Source: Plantago elongata
Lineage: Eukaryota > Streptophyta > Magnoliopsida > Lamiales > Plantaginaceae
Direction: 5' to 3'
Assembly (NCBI GenBank): GCA_036897095.1
Contig: JAYMSP010000021.1
Span: 55,010 to 119,009 of the forward strand
DNA: 64,000 nt
Shown: positions 1 through 9,907 of the stretch, piece by piece
Position numbering within the stretch: position 1 is the stretch's first letter
Layout of the letters: every line of letters starts with the position of its first letter
Program-made: the position numbers and the translations under genes
The notes under the pieces: model-generated
What the model was told of the DNA's origin: nothing
What the model saw: the letters and a program-made list of their open reading frames with translations, nothing else
Databases searched by the model: none

Positions 1-1189
1 AAGTAGTGTGAGTTTTGTTTGTCTCATCTAGGCTCAAAGTCATCATAAAATGATGAGGTCAGGTCGGTTAAATTGGCAAAACCCAACTTAGGGAGAAGAA
101 TACAGTACAGGACACCTCTCTAATGCCGTTCACTTCATCTTCCGTCTAAGTGATTCTAACCTGATTATTCCCAACCTTGATTTATCTTCTTTCCAAATAA
201 TTCTGGTCATTCCACATACTTAATAATTTTGTTTCATCTTGATTTCTGATTCGCTCATTCTCTGGCCTGGATGTATGTAGAAATTACTGAACCTCTGGTA
301 TCTTTGTGTAAGTTTATGCCTTTTAGGTGTTTGATAAAGTTTCATATTCATTGAAACTATGACTTCCCGTATCCTGGATTTGTAGTGAACCAATCAGCAA
401 GTGATTAAGTACATAGAGTTAGTTTTTTTGAATACATGAATTCCTTCAAGTGCTGCAATCACTAATTACTGGACTTGCTGTTTCTGTATGTTTTATTTCA
501 CTCACAGCTCACTGCCTCAATCACCCAATGATTTTGCTCTTTCCCATCACACGTTTCAATCTTGACTTCCCCATTTATAGCTTTTTTATGCCATTAGAAT
601 TTTAGACAGGATTCTAGGATTATCCTCTCAAGTGGAGATTTAAGTTCGTCTTCATTTTTATTTGCGGTCTGTGGCATGTTCTTACTCTTATTCTTGCCTA
701 ATCAAGGATTAAATTTGTAATACTCTTTAAAATAATTCTCTGATTGCTTTGTTTGACATGTTCTGGGCTTATGTTATTACTGCATACTATTAATATGTTG
801 ACCATCTGTGGTAATGTGTGAATTATGCAAGTGCTGTTTGTAATTAGATTTGTCTCATCTGTGATAGTGTCTGCGATTATGATATTTTTGTGCTGAACAA
901 ATGTGATTTACTTTTTGAGCTATTGATTTGGATCCAAACTTTGTTTGTAATTAGCTTTTGTATTAACCCGAAACTTGCTAGTTCATGGGTTAGTCAATTA
1001 GGTAATAATAATATGGCTGCAACTTAAGAAATACCTGAATGAAGTTGAAATCATTGTCAACCATGTATCTTCCAGTAGCTTGTAATTCCCAATATTGTAT
1101 CATCATTGCAAACCACTAGCTGCACACAATTTGGCTGTCTAAAGAATAATGTTCGTGATTTGACAGTGTGTGGCGTCTCGTATCTGTTC
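1..1189. other. Non-coding upstream region of the RPC11 gene
   Basis: No supported coding region is seen. The stretch is T-rich and intron-like and probably holds the promoter, 5' UTR and perhaps a 5' UTR intron of the gene starting at 1190. An in-frame ATG at 1106 would add 28 residues with no resemblance to the family, so it was not used. Confidence 0.4.
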
Positions 1190-2129
1190 ATGGAGTTCTG
1201 CCCAACTTGTGGTAATATGTTGCTATATGAATTGCCCTATATGGATAGGCCTGCCCAATTCTGCTGCCCTACATGTCCCTATGTATCCCAAATTGAGAGC
1301 AAGGTAATTTCGAGATATGTTCATCCAAATTATTTGTTGGTGTTACCTTTTTACTCGGGACTCATGGATTCTGAATCTTGTGTATAGGTCAAGATTAAGA
1401 GGCATCACCGCTTGGTTAAAAAAGCAATAGATCCCATCTTCACGGAAGAGGATTTTAAGGATTGTAACATTACGACAAGTATGATCCTTCTCCTTCACAT
1501 TTTAACCATTGAAGTCATTCTACTGCAGCGCAATCTGCTGACTCAATTCTGCTTTTAATATTTTTCTTCAGCTTGCAATTTTTACACTTACATGCATATA
1601 TGTTCTCATTGTTATATGATATCATCCTGCTTGTTACTAAAACGTGTACTTTTTCCTGCCTCTTTCTGAATTGGTTGAGTTTTTGCTCCATTTTTTTAAT
1701 ATGAAACTTATTATTTTGTTACATTTTTTCTTTTGGAACTTTTCCAAATGGACATATCATGTACTTAAACGCACACCCTCACTCCTTAATTTTGTCCAAA
1801 TAGGATTTGAACCTGCTCTTCACTACTTGGACAGTTGGATGACCCCTCTGAATTGAGTTTTCTTGAAAATTTTCTTTGTTGCTATCTCTTATTGATTCAT
1901 CACTTCTGGTCTACATATACTGTTCTTTCAGATGTATGTATTTCGTTTATCTATTAGCATTGCCTACTGTAATAATTCTGTAAACTCGTTATTATGTGCA
2001 GCTGTGAATTGTCCAGAGTGTAATCACAATGAGATCAATCTTCGTCAGATACAGATCAGGTCAGCCGATGAACCGATGACTGAGTTCTACAGGTGCACGA
2101 AATGTAAATTCACATGGAGAGAGAACTAG
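1190..2129 (+). CDS. RPC11: DNA-directed RNA polymerase III subunit C11 (RPC11/RPC10, TFIIS-like)
   Basis: Exons read as 1190-1303, 1388-1478 and 2002-2129, giving 110 aa, the normal family length. The N-terminal zinc ribbon has CPTC (residues 4-7) and a CCPTC pair after the MDRPAQF segment. The C-terminal zinc ribbon has CPEC and CTKC around the QIRSADEP hairpin, whose Asp-Glu pair is the acidic tip that stimulates RNA cleavage in TFIIS-type proteins. In the family this subunit sits in Pol III in the nucleus and drives transcript cleavage, termination and reinitiation. The start at 1190 was chosen because MEFCPTCG is the conserved N-terminus. The frame is kept across both introns (phase 0, then phase 1). 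The second Cys pair of the C-terminal ribbon (CTKC) is shorter than the CxxxxC form I recall in other eukaryotes. Confidence 0.92.
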
Positions 2130-2474
2130 AGTCCCATATCAGACTAGATTGAGATGCCGATCGAGCTGGAGTTGTTAGAATTGACAATCAGATTGATACT
2201 ATCTATACAAAATTTGGTACTCAACTGTCAGCTCCTGCTTGTGCAAACTCTAGGACCTTTCACGACTGATGATTCAGCTGACCCTTTATTTTCTTATCTG
2301 GTATTACATCTATTAACGTTGCCTTAGGGTTTTAACATGGGGTAAATCACAGCAGGCCCCTAATAACTTCCCTAATAAGAAATTACTTATTTTGTCATTA
2401 AATTTCTTATGTTTTATCATTTATTTTAATTTTTCACCAAAAAAATGTAACACACGCATTAACTTAATGATTTA
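2130..2474. other. 3' flank of RPC11
   Basis: Presumed 3' UTR and terminator region of RPC11. Nothing else is seen in it. Confidence 0.4.
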
Positions 2475-2680
2475 ACGACTCTGAAGAGAAAAGATACTTG
2501 ACCCTGCTAGACAGAATCTTATTAAAAACGGGATCTCCAACGTTACAATTACAAGAATTGGCTTGTTGTAGTTGTCAACCAAAAACCTTGTCAATTTTGC
2601 AACCTGAATTATAGATAACACAAGCTGTAAATACGTAAAAATATTGGATTCAAGCCCACTCAATTTGTGTCTGCATTTGA
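2475..2680 (-). pseudogene. Broken duplicate of V-ATPase subunit F last exon
   Basis: This block matches 5659-5876, the last exon and flanking intron of V-ATPase subunit F, in the same orientation about 3.2 kb away. On the minus strand it still encodes IIQVAKLTRFLVDNYNKPI but has lost about 30 bp inside the exon, so the [13 protein letters not shown] segment is missing and the frame is broken. The intron sequence next to the exon is copied as well, so this is a DNA duplication and not a processed pseudogene. No other exons of the gene are found near it. Confidence 0.8.
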
Positions 2681-4424
2681 TGATATAAGCGTTTGATATT
2701 ATCAGAGCACCTTTTGCAGGTGGCTTAAAATTCTACTCTAAATTTTCTATCAACAATTCCCTTATCCCTTAATTGAGGTACTACTCTTTTAGCTGAAAAA
2801 TGTTGGTGTCCTATTTACTCTATAGATTGCATTGAACTGGACAATGGCCCACCTGCTGGTAGACAAAAACTTCATGTCCGCCTGCACATTATTTGTACAC
2901 GGCGAATGAATTGGAATGGGCCAGCAATACTTTAAGCCACCTGAGATTTTCAGTTTTTATTCAATTTATTATAATTTTATCCTAAATATATACAATAAAG
3001 AGATGTTTTAGGGGCTGTTTGAAAAATAATGGTAATCGATCCATTTGAGTCGATAAACATTGATTTGGCATAAAATACACTTCAAATATCCCAATTTCAA
3101 TTCCATTCCAAACACAATTACACCAAAATTCATTCAAATGTCCATTCAAATTCTATACCAATCAGTACCTTAAGCATTCTATAAAGATAGCTTTCAGACG
3201 CGTTTGATGAACATCAACACCATTTCACATCCTCTCTTTTTAGTTTCTTTTTTCTTATATGTGCTTTCATTTGTTTTGTTTTCTTTCTTTTTTTTCCTTT
3301 TCCATTCTATTTCACATTTATTTTCTTTCTGTTTTAAGATAAATTTAAATTAATAATGAATATTATAAATTTTTTCAATTTTTATTTCATTTTCATTTTA
3401 ATTAATTAACGAAAATTAAAATAAATATGAAGTGTAAAGTTAGTTAAAAAGAAATGAGAAAGAAAATGAAAAATTGAGTACGATAGAATTCTATAATTGG
3501 AGGTGGAGAGTTTGGTTGGATTTGTTGTTTGAGTAATGGCGAAATGACAATTTGATGAGATTAATATAGTTTCAGGGTCGGAATGTATATATCATTATCC
3601 TACTAAGTTTCAAAGCGTAATAACAATACCCAATTACATAATGTAAGTCATGTCACTTATTAAAGGTAATAAATAAGTTGGTGCGTGTGGCCGCCTGTGG
3701 CGATCTATAACATTAAATTCACGTGTAGCATGTCACTTAAGTATACTTTAATAATTTATATTTTTATAAAATCTAATTAGTTTCTATGTGGTGATCTACA
3801 AGCATTAAATAATGATCATTTTTTTATTAATGAGAACACATGATAATTAGTTTCTATGTGGTGATCTACAAACGTTAAATAATGATCATTTTTTTATTAA
3901 TAAAAACAGATGATATGAAAATAATGTAAAACATTATAAACTCACTTAAATCATTTATGTATTAAAGATAATATATTAGTTTGTCAACTAAAGATTTTAT
4001 TTCTTTTAGTGCAACAGTTAAATTCTAGTACATCATATATTTTTTAAGATCAAGTTTACTGATAGACTGTCTTTAAATAATTTATTAGAGATATACCTAT
4101 ATTATTAAAAAATCATAGATGTTATATATTATTAATGAGTACACTTATTTAATTAACAATATAAACGTTCTATTTAATAAAATTGATGGTTGTATATTTT
4201 AAACAACATTCTTGTACTTTTTCGCATACTTTACCTTAGTTTAGACGATTATGGAATCTTTAATATACTTACTTTGTTAATTTGAATTCCGATCAATCTC
4301 ATTAATTTAAACTAATTTATATGTATTACGCAATCAAACAATATGGCAATATATAATATATAAATTACAAACCTATATGCCAAGCTAGATGATAGTTGTA
4401 TAAGTTGCTAAGTTGCGTGCAGTA
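2681..4424. other. Intergenic AT-rich DNA with MITE-like repeat and tandem duplication
   Basis: No gene is seen. The stretch about 3018-3175 resembles 34375-34512 elsewhere in the window, with shared words such as CATTCCAAACACAATT and AAATTCTATACCAATCA. Positions 3776-3914 hold a direct tandem duplication of about 69 bp whose unit begins AATTAGTTTCTATGTGGTGA. Confidence 0.5.
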
Positions 4425-4985
4425 GACTATTCGATCTCTACTACAACTTCTTGATCACCAAAGGGAGCACCGTAGGGCATGTAATAAGTTGGATGCAATC
4501 GACTATTCGATCTCTACTACAACTTCTAAAGCACCAAAGGGAGTACCTTAGGTAACACCAGCGGGTATGTGATCAGTATGAGGGGCTCCTACTCAGACGA
4601 TCAGTAAAGTACCAAGATATATAATCAGCAGAAAAGCCCTCTTAAAACACCAAAACACGCGTACGTGATCAACACGAGGGGCTGCTACTTAGACGGTATA
4701 TAATTAGCAAGATCAGTAAAGCACCAAGATATGTAATCAGCGGGAAAGCCCTCTTAAAACACAAAAGCACGCGTATGTGATCAACACGAGGGGCTGCTAC
4801 TTAGACGGTATATAATTAGCAAGAGTGCCCTGCTATTGTTAAAGGGACTTCTAGAGTACCAAACGGTATATAATTAGCAAGGGTTCCCTGCTACTGTTAA
4901 AGGGCCTTCTAGAGTACCAGAGGTTTTGTGATCGGACGTGTTAAAGGGCCTTCTAGAGTACCAGAGGTTTTGTGATCAGACGTAA
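4425..4985. repeat. Composite nested minisatellite
   Basis: At least four interleaved tandem repeats are visible: a 76-bp unit with GACTATTCGATCTCTACT at 4425 and 4501; a 112-bp unit with GATCAGTAAAG at 4599 and 4711; the word ACGGTATATAATTAGCAAG at 4693, 4805 and 4863; and a 42-bp unit with CTTCTAGAGTACCAGAGG repeated at the end. The sequence is less AT-rich than its surroundings and has no open reading frame. Confidence 0.75.
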
Positions 4986-5638
4986 GGTAATTATGATGTA
5001 TGGTAATTTTGTGATTGATATAGATATATACTTAATTCAATTGACATAATATGATTGTGAATTTGTTATTATGATATAAAAATAAATAAATCATCAACTT
5101 AATTATTGATCAACTACAAAGTTCAAATATATTTGAATGACAGAACAACTAAAATCATAATAACAAAACATAAGTAATGAATGAATCTGTTTCAGATGCA
5201 CACAGCTGTTAGGAAGGCAGCTTACCTATCGGTTTAATCAAATTCATTATCTTTGTACCATTTGTGCAGGAGATAAAATATAAATACGATACAGAAAATG
5301 ATGAAAATCAACAATAGAGCATGGCAGTCAGGTGCAAGGAAAAAAGTGTCTATAAAAAACGTATACTATTATAGCAGCAATTATCAAAACATGCCCTGCA
5401 TTGCATTGACTCTTTGTTCATACACAAATATTAGAATTTCGGACAAAACACAAGCTTTTTACTATTCCGAGTTCTCCATAAGCCAAATGTATACCTTACA
5501 AGTGATAACACTTATTGAAGATGCATAGCTTTGCATACACTAATTAATAAAGCCAAAAGATGATATTTGTCAAAAGAATAAATACACACATGGGAATACA
5601 TCTTAAAAGGCAGCCGTACAAATCTCGATGCCAATAAT
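4986..5638. other. Intergenic and 3' UTR region of V-ATPase F
   Basis: No gene is recognised. The part nearest 5638 is probably the 3' UTR of the minus-strand V-ATPase subunit F gene. The plus-strand open frame at 5298-5528 has no family resemblance. Confidence 0.4.
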
Positions 5639-8600
5639 TTAACGCCTTTCAGATGCAACTGACTCTGAAGAGAAAAGATACTTGACCCTAGACAGAACAG
5701 AGTCATGTGCAGGATCATATGGGTGGTCCTTAGACGGGATCTCCAAGATTGCGGGAATTGGTTTGTTGTAGCTGTCGACCAAAAACCTTATCATATTTGC
5801 AACCTGAATTATAGATAACACAAGTTGTCATAAAAAAGAAACTTGGATTCAAGCCCACTAAATTTGTGTCTGCATAATCCTATTCGAAAAGTAAAACCTG
5901 GAACTTTACTGTCATGACTTATAGGAAACTTTGTCCACATAGTCGTGCATTCTACAAAATTAATAACAGCACAAGTTTTCACAAATGCGATCACAGAACT
6001 TGTTCTTGATTTACAAATGCGATCACATAACTTGTTCTTGATTTACAGAACAATTAGTTCCAGAATTGTAGACTAACACAACTAAAATTTTCATCTGGAC
6101 CATATTTGCAAGTACATATCAATTTTGAGCTTTTATTTCAGACATAGACTGAATTGTATATAAAAACATACAAGAATTTAGAGGGAAAACTAGGACTTAC
6201 ATATTGGCTTATCAACACTATTGCAATGTCTTCTCTTGATGTGAAGTCTTTGAATGCATCCTCAATCTGCTTCACCGTTGTTTCTAGACCAAAGCACAAA
6301 TGCGGAATGAGTAAAAAAACGAGCACGCCAACAAACTAAGGAAAAATCATTTATCAGAACAAGTATATTTTGTTTTTACAAATCAACCCACAAATTGGTT
6401 TATAGTGGTGTGATTTGGCTGTTGTACAGATTCAAAGTGAAAAGTTCCATAAACCAGTCAGGATTCTATTAGGTAGAGAGGAGTGAGCTATGCTATTCTT
6501 AAGATTGATCAGTCTTTAAAAGAGGTTACTCGAACTAGATCCTTATTGTATGCATGACACATCTGTTGCCTGGATCCGATGGGCTTAAAACAATGGAACT
6601 ATAACTGAATTAAGACATGAAGGTGTTGTTCAAGAAGTAGATAACCAATGAGCATGAATTATATACACTGAATAGTGATGATAGTTACCAGTAGATTTGC
6701 AGGTAAATTACTATCACATCTTGAGTTATATAGTTATATAGACAAAATAATGATATGCATATGCCCTTGTAATAAAATAGGCAATCCGTTGGTCAAGCAT
6801 CCAACCGACAACTAACAATGCACAAGCTTTTATGAAAAAAGGAAACAAAAAAATGATAACTGTAGGCCCGAGCCCTGAAAGTTCTCAAAAAGCCACGATG
6901 CATACAAGCAGCTATATAGATGAGAACTAGATGGCAATTTGGCCCACCCGGCCCGGCCCCAAACCCGGCCCGATCAACGGGTTTTGGCCCGGCACATAGT
7001 CAACCATGGTTTGGGCATAATTTTAGGCCCATGGGCCTGCCTTTGAGCCCATCGGACCCGGCCTGGCCCAGGCCCGGCCTGTAATATATATACACAAACT
7101 ATATATATATATATATATATATACATACATACATTATATATATATATATATATATATATGAGTATTTAATTAGTTAAAATATACATCTAATATCCTTGTA
7201 ATGTTTAAAAATAAATTCACACTTCACAATATATAATTAATATGTTAATATACACATTCATATACTAGTATATTAATATGCATTTTTCATATACTCAGTA
7301 TTAAAATGTTTAGCTTATCTTTAGAGTTGGACATGAGATGAAATTGACATTGATTACGATTATGAATTATGTTATATACAATATCTAACATAAAATATAT
7401 TAATACAAATAATTATTTTGAAATGAATTAAATAAAATGTACATAAACGACTGTCATATAACCGTATCCTATTGAACTTCGTAAGTATAGTTTAAAAATT
7501 ATGAAAATAAATCGTTAAAAATAAAAAATGAACCTTGGTCTTAGGAATAAATGTTTATACTTCTAATCTAATACATGTTACTTGACATAATTATTCATGC
7601 ATGTAAACAACAAATTTTTTAATAATTTGAAAAATGTAGCGATGAACAAGCCCGAGCCCGGCCCATACAGGGCTCGGGCCTGTGCCCAAGTTTCAGGCCC
7701 GGTCAGGCCATGGGTCGGTCTTGGGCCTATAAAATATGGCCGGGCCAAAACCGGGCCTCCAGAAACCGGCCCGGCCCATTGCCTTCCCTTCGAGAGTAGG
7801 AAAACCAAACATCAAGTGATGATTATCAGGTTGTGGAGCCAGAGGCAAGAGTTGATACCAAGAAAAGAAATCTCAAGATATGATAATCAGGTTGTGGAAG
7901 CAAGCAAGCACCTTTCCCAAAAAAAATTATTGTATGTACCTTGATTTGCAAATCAATTGGAATTTTAAATAACAATTCTGGTATCAGAAAACAAGGATTT
8001 GGATATGAAACAGGCAAAACATACTATACCTATCTTTGTGATAAAAATGTTAATTAAGGAGCAGATAAAAAGCATACTTGAATCGACAATGAGGTAATTT
8101 GTTTTCCTCCTCAAATCAACATTACCAACTCCAGCCAATAGAAACCCTGTAATAGTATCCTACACGTAGATAAACAAATGTCACCTTCTTATCAAGTTAT
8201 CAACAGAATTAACAAAAGAACAGAGTAAGTTCCTCAATCAGAGGGTAGAACTACAAACGCTATAACTGCCCAATACCCTGTAATGATCTTATCACACAAT
8301 ACGCAAAATTAAACCATTCATTACGCATGTACGTAGCTTTATTAACGCACAGACCTCTTGATATACTCGTAAAGCATGTAGTTAAATAGAGTCTTCTAGA
8401 TGTACGGCAGGAATGATAGCTTGATACTGCAGTACATGTTTGTTTTCTCTTGATTTTATCTTAAATTCTTAACCTTATGGAACACCAAGGAGTTCGCATC
8501 CTTATCATACTGCTCACGTCAACGACACAGCTCAAGCCTTCTAAGTTCTAACCAACTTATTAAGTCACGAGGAATAACAGTTAGCTGAATACAGCAACAT

Positions 8601-8929
8601 CACAATGAAACTCAACAGAATACCTATCAATCTACCTATATAAAATCATATTTCTTGCAAAAGCTATATCTAAAGGCACAATAAATTGATAATGACACGG
8701 TATATACAGTCCATAAACACTTTCATGATGGATTAAGCCCTATTTATTCATAATATAACTTCACTTTCCTGGCGACAAAAGCTACTGAAGAAAAATATAG
8801 CGCGATAGCCTAGTTATGAAACTGATAAGAACACAGTGAAAGGAGAGAAATTGAACAAGGTGTTACCTCATCAGCGATCATAGCTATAAGAGCTGAGTTG
8901 TTGGTCCGGATCTGAGCCTTGTTCGCCAT
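5639..8929 (-). CDS. VHA-F: V-type proton ATPase subunit F
   Basis: Exons read on the minus strand as 8867-8929, 8078-8159, 6201-6283 and 5639-5803, giving 130 aa, close to the usual 128-130. Recognisable blocks in order are [22 protein letters not shown] and TNYLIVDS in the first half, then [38 protein letters not shown] and [10 protein letters not shown]. The protein is part of the rotating central stalk of the V1 sector of the vacuolar and endomembrane proton pump. All intron borders are GT..AG and keep the frame. A further intron in the 5' UTR (about 8960-9043) is likely. Intron 2 (6284-8077) carries a GC-rich transposon-like insertion, and intron 3 a 32-bp tandem duplication at 5981-6044. 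The gene is head to head with the FtsH-like gene. Confidence 0.95.
6933..7783. mobile_element. GGCCCGG-rich non-autonomous DNA transposon (hAT-like MITE)
   Basis: This is an island of about 850 bp inside intron 2 of the V-ATPase F gene with strongly GC-rich ends and an AT-rich core. Both ends begin, reading inward, with GGCAAT followed by GGCC-rich sequence, and both arms carry GGTTTTGGCCCGGC in opposite orientation plus many GGCCCGG and CGGGCC words. The core holds TA dinucleotide runs. Short terminal inverted repeats with clustered subterminal GGCCCGG repeats are seen in plant hAT-derived elements. I could not find a clean 8-bp target duplication, so the class is an inference. The open frames across it are by-products of the repeat. 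Confidence 0.55.
7099..7159. repeat. TA dinucleotide microsatellite
   Basis: Two TA runs, about 7099-7122 and 7134-7159, are separated by a short ACATACATACAT stretch. They lie inside the GC-ended element in intron 2 of the V-ATPase F gene. Confidence 0.9.
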
Positions 8930-9907
8930 TGATGCAGCAAATTACAGCAAATACTAAGCCTGAGGAAAGGAAAAGAATTTGAATTTCCAACAGAAATCCA
9001 AAATACAGGAAAATTGAAAATCAGGAGAAAAAGAAAAGCTTACAGTTTGATTTGATTTGGGATCGAGAGAGATGATGATTGAAGAAAGATGTGAAGACGT
9101 AGTTGAATTGAACTGAAATAAAGTTTTCATATTACCAAAACTGCCCCAGAAGTATAGTGGAACTTCACTTTCACCCCTATCATAAAAGTTTAAATGTGAA
9201 GGAAACAGCGATTTTTACATATTGTCATCGAAATTTTATTTAGGGTCCGTCCATGACATTTACGTTGTTGTGTGTTTTTATTTAGGATATGTGGGTTATT
9301 TAAGGTCCGAGGATTTTTATTCAGGTGTATGTGAGAATTGAGATTTTATGTACTTTACTTTTGTTGTCATTGTGTTTTAATTTAGGGTCCGTGGGTTCTT
9401 TAAGGTCTAGGAATTTTTATTTAGGTGTATGTGGGAATTGAGATTTTACGTACTTACGTTGCCGTGTGTTTTATTTAGGGTCTGTGAATTATTTAAGGTT
9501 TGGGGATTTTTATTCAGGTGTATGTTAAAATTGAGATTTTACGTAACGTTTATGGGTTTTACGGTGTTTGTGAGTTATTATTTACGGTATATAAATTTTA
9601 ATATTAAAAAAATTAAAATTTTCATATTTAATATAATAACCGGTCTTTTAGACTATCTCATTAGTAGTTCCACAAAACAGCAAAAAAAAAACAGCAGAAA
9701 GATAACAAAGATCTTCTCGGACCTAAAACCCATCTTTTCAAGCTCACAAAGTAAGCTCTTTTACTCTGCTTCTAGTAAAGATTCAAGGTAATTTTGCAGT
9801 TTTGAAGCTCTACAGCTCTTGTTCACAACTTCTTATCTTCTTGGAGTAGGCTATTTTACTCTGCTATACTTGTATTGGGTGCGTATTTGTCTTGATTTCA
9901 TGGAATA
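8930..9907. promoter_or_regulatory. Shared divergent promoter region of V-ATPase F and FTSHI3-like genes
   Basis: The two start codons are 978 bp apart and point away from each other. The V-ATPase side contains a likely 5' UTR with an intron (donor near 9043, acceptor near 8960). The middle, about 9236-9550, is a set of three diverged tandem units of about 95-100 bp. A polypurine and A-rich stretch near 9675-9700 precedes the probable 5' UTR of the FtsH-like gene. No TATA box stands out on either side. Confidence 0.5.
9236..9550. repeat. Three-copy tandem repeat of about 95-100 bp
   Basis: Each unit contains, in order, TTTAGGGTCCGTGGGTT or a variant, TTTAAGGT, GGATTTTTATTCAGGTGTAT or a variant, and ATTGAGATTTTACGTAC or a variant. 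Units run roughly 9258-9352, 9353-9452 and 9453-9547, with a partial unit before them. Confidence 0.8.

Noticed and set aside
1106-1189. In-frame upstream start for RPC11
   Set aside because: Adds 28 residues unlike the family; MEFCPTCG at 1190 is the conserved N-terminus.
1644-1856. Plus-strand open frame of 70 codons
   Set aside because: Lies within intron 2 of RPC11 and is rich in Phe and Leu from T-rich intron sequence.
7597-7944. Plus-strand open frame of 115 codons rich in Pro, Gly and Arg
   Set aside because: It is the translation of the GGCCCGG-rich end of the transposon-like element in the V-ATPase F intron.
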